A stretch of DNA of 51,425 nt. It comes from Mucilaginibacter oryzae. GTDB lineage: Bacteria; Bacteroidota; Bacteroidia; Sphingobacteriales; Sphingobacteriaceae. The DNA lies in assembly GCF_003148845.1 (NCBI RefSeq), contig NZ_QGHA01000020.1:1-51425 (forward strand), written 5' to 3'. The notes beneath the pieces are model-generated. The model was given only the letters and a program-made list of their open reading frames with translations, was not told the origin of the DNA and searched no databases. Positions 51,262-51,425 of the stretch are shown one piece after another (the first letter of the stretch is position 1; the number at the start of each line of letters is the position of its first letter). Both the position numbers and the translations under genes were made by a program.

Positions 51262-51425
51262 ATGACAATCCAAGCAAAGATCATCAAAAACAAGATGGGC
51301 ATATTGGAGCTTGCCGAGCATTTAGGTAACGTATCACAGGCCTGTAAAGTGATGGGCTATTCCCGTGATAGTTTCTACAGGTTCAAGGAACTTTACGAAC
51401 AAGGTGGCGAACTGGCCTTACAAGA
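51262..51425 (+). CDS. IS481-family transposase (partial, N-terminus)
   Basis: The first 54 codons are visible before the window ends. Residues: KIIKNKMGILELAEHLGNVSQ, then ACKVMGYSRDSFYRFKELYE and GGELALQ, the standard N-terminal helix-turn-helix of IS481 transposases ('GxSRxTFYRxKxLYxxxG'). The DDE catalytic domain is outside the window. The IS left terminus is not identified. It sits in the element next to tRNA-Ser and may be a separate insertion. Confidence 0.85.
   Translation, partial: MTIQAKIIKNKMGILELAEHLGNVSQACKVMGYSRDSFYRFKELYEQGGELALQ

Noticed and set aside
1..51425. CRISPR arrays, rRNA genes, restriction or toxin-antitoxin systems
   Set aside because: No regular repeat-spacer pattern, no rRNA sequence and no such gene pairs were seen; the DUF2185 protein has no toxin neighbour.

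Overview
The window reads as a chromosome segment of a Bacteroidota bacterium, most likely a Sphingobacteriaceae member of the Mucilaginibacter/Pedobacter type. The evidence is Bacteroidota-style promoters (TTTG, 19-21 nt, TAnnTTTG) with few Shine-Dalgarno sequences, an ECF sigma/FecR/STN-TonB-receptor trio, an IntDOT-like integrase, a GH32 fructan hydrolase and tRNAs without encoded CCA. Genus is an inference; no rRNA or marker comparison was possible.

Left part (1-14.3 kb): a cut-off ISAon1-like transposase fragment, tRNA-Leu(UAG), and a minus-strand group for surface polysaccharide (polyprenyl glycosylphosphotransferase, nucleotide-sugar dehydrogenase, a possible broken CBS/KdsD remnant), with a cytosolic BtuF-like protein at the end of the sugar-transferase operon. 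Next come a PhnB-like VOC protein, a GH15 glucoamylase/trehalase-like enzyme, a DUF2185 protein, MetE under a cobalamin riboswitch, a secreted GH32 enzyme, and an mdaB/ygiN-like quinone pair facing a LysR regulator across a palindrome-rich promoter region.

Middle (14.4-32.3 kb): the imuA-imuB-dnaE2 mutasome cassette, an RpiA-like isomerase convergent with a dGTPase, a small secreted unknown protein, a three-gene RND efflux operon whose pump has Asn in place of one proton-relay Asp, and a large periplasmic M16 protease.

Regulated surface locus (32.4-40.4 kb): ECF sigma factor, FecR anti-sigma factor, STN-domain TonB receptor, a lipoprotein built of about four degenerate repeats, and a lipoprotein-type DNA/RNA non-specific endonuclease. 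There is no SusD. I read this as a candidate extracellular nucleic-acid (phosphate or nucleoside) acquisition system; this is the most interesting hypothesis in the window.

Right part (40.5-48.7 kb): HAD phosphatase, two 4HBT thioesterases, an ABC exporter pair, and a cell-envelope group (ddl, a kinase-less PASTA protein, rhodanese, mltG, BrkB-family membrane protein). Two long spaced inverted repeats bracket ddl.

Mobile end (48.8-51.4 kb): tRNA-Ser(UGA) followed by GGTGACC-type repeats, a tyrosine recombinase, an ORF6N-domain protein, a 28-bp near-perfect hairpin and the start of an IS481-family transposase. This looks like the left end of an element integrated at the tRNA 3' end; its right end is outside the window.
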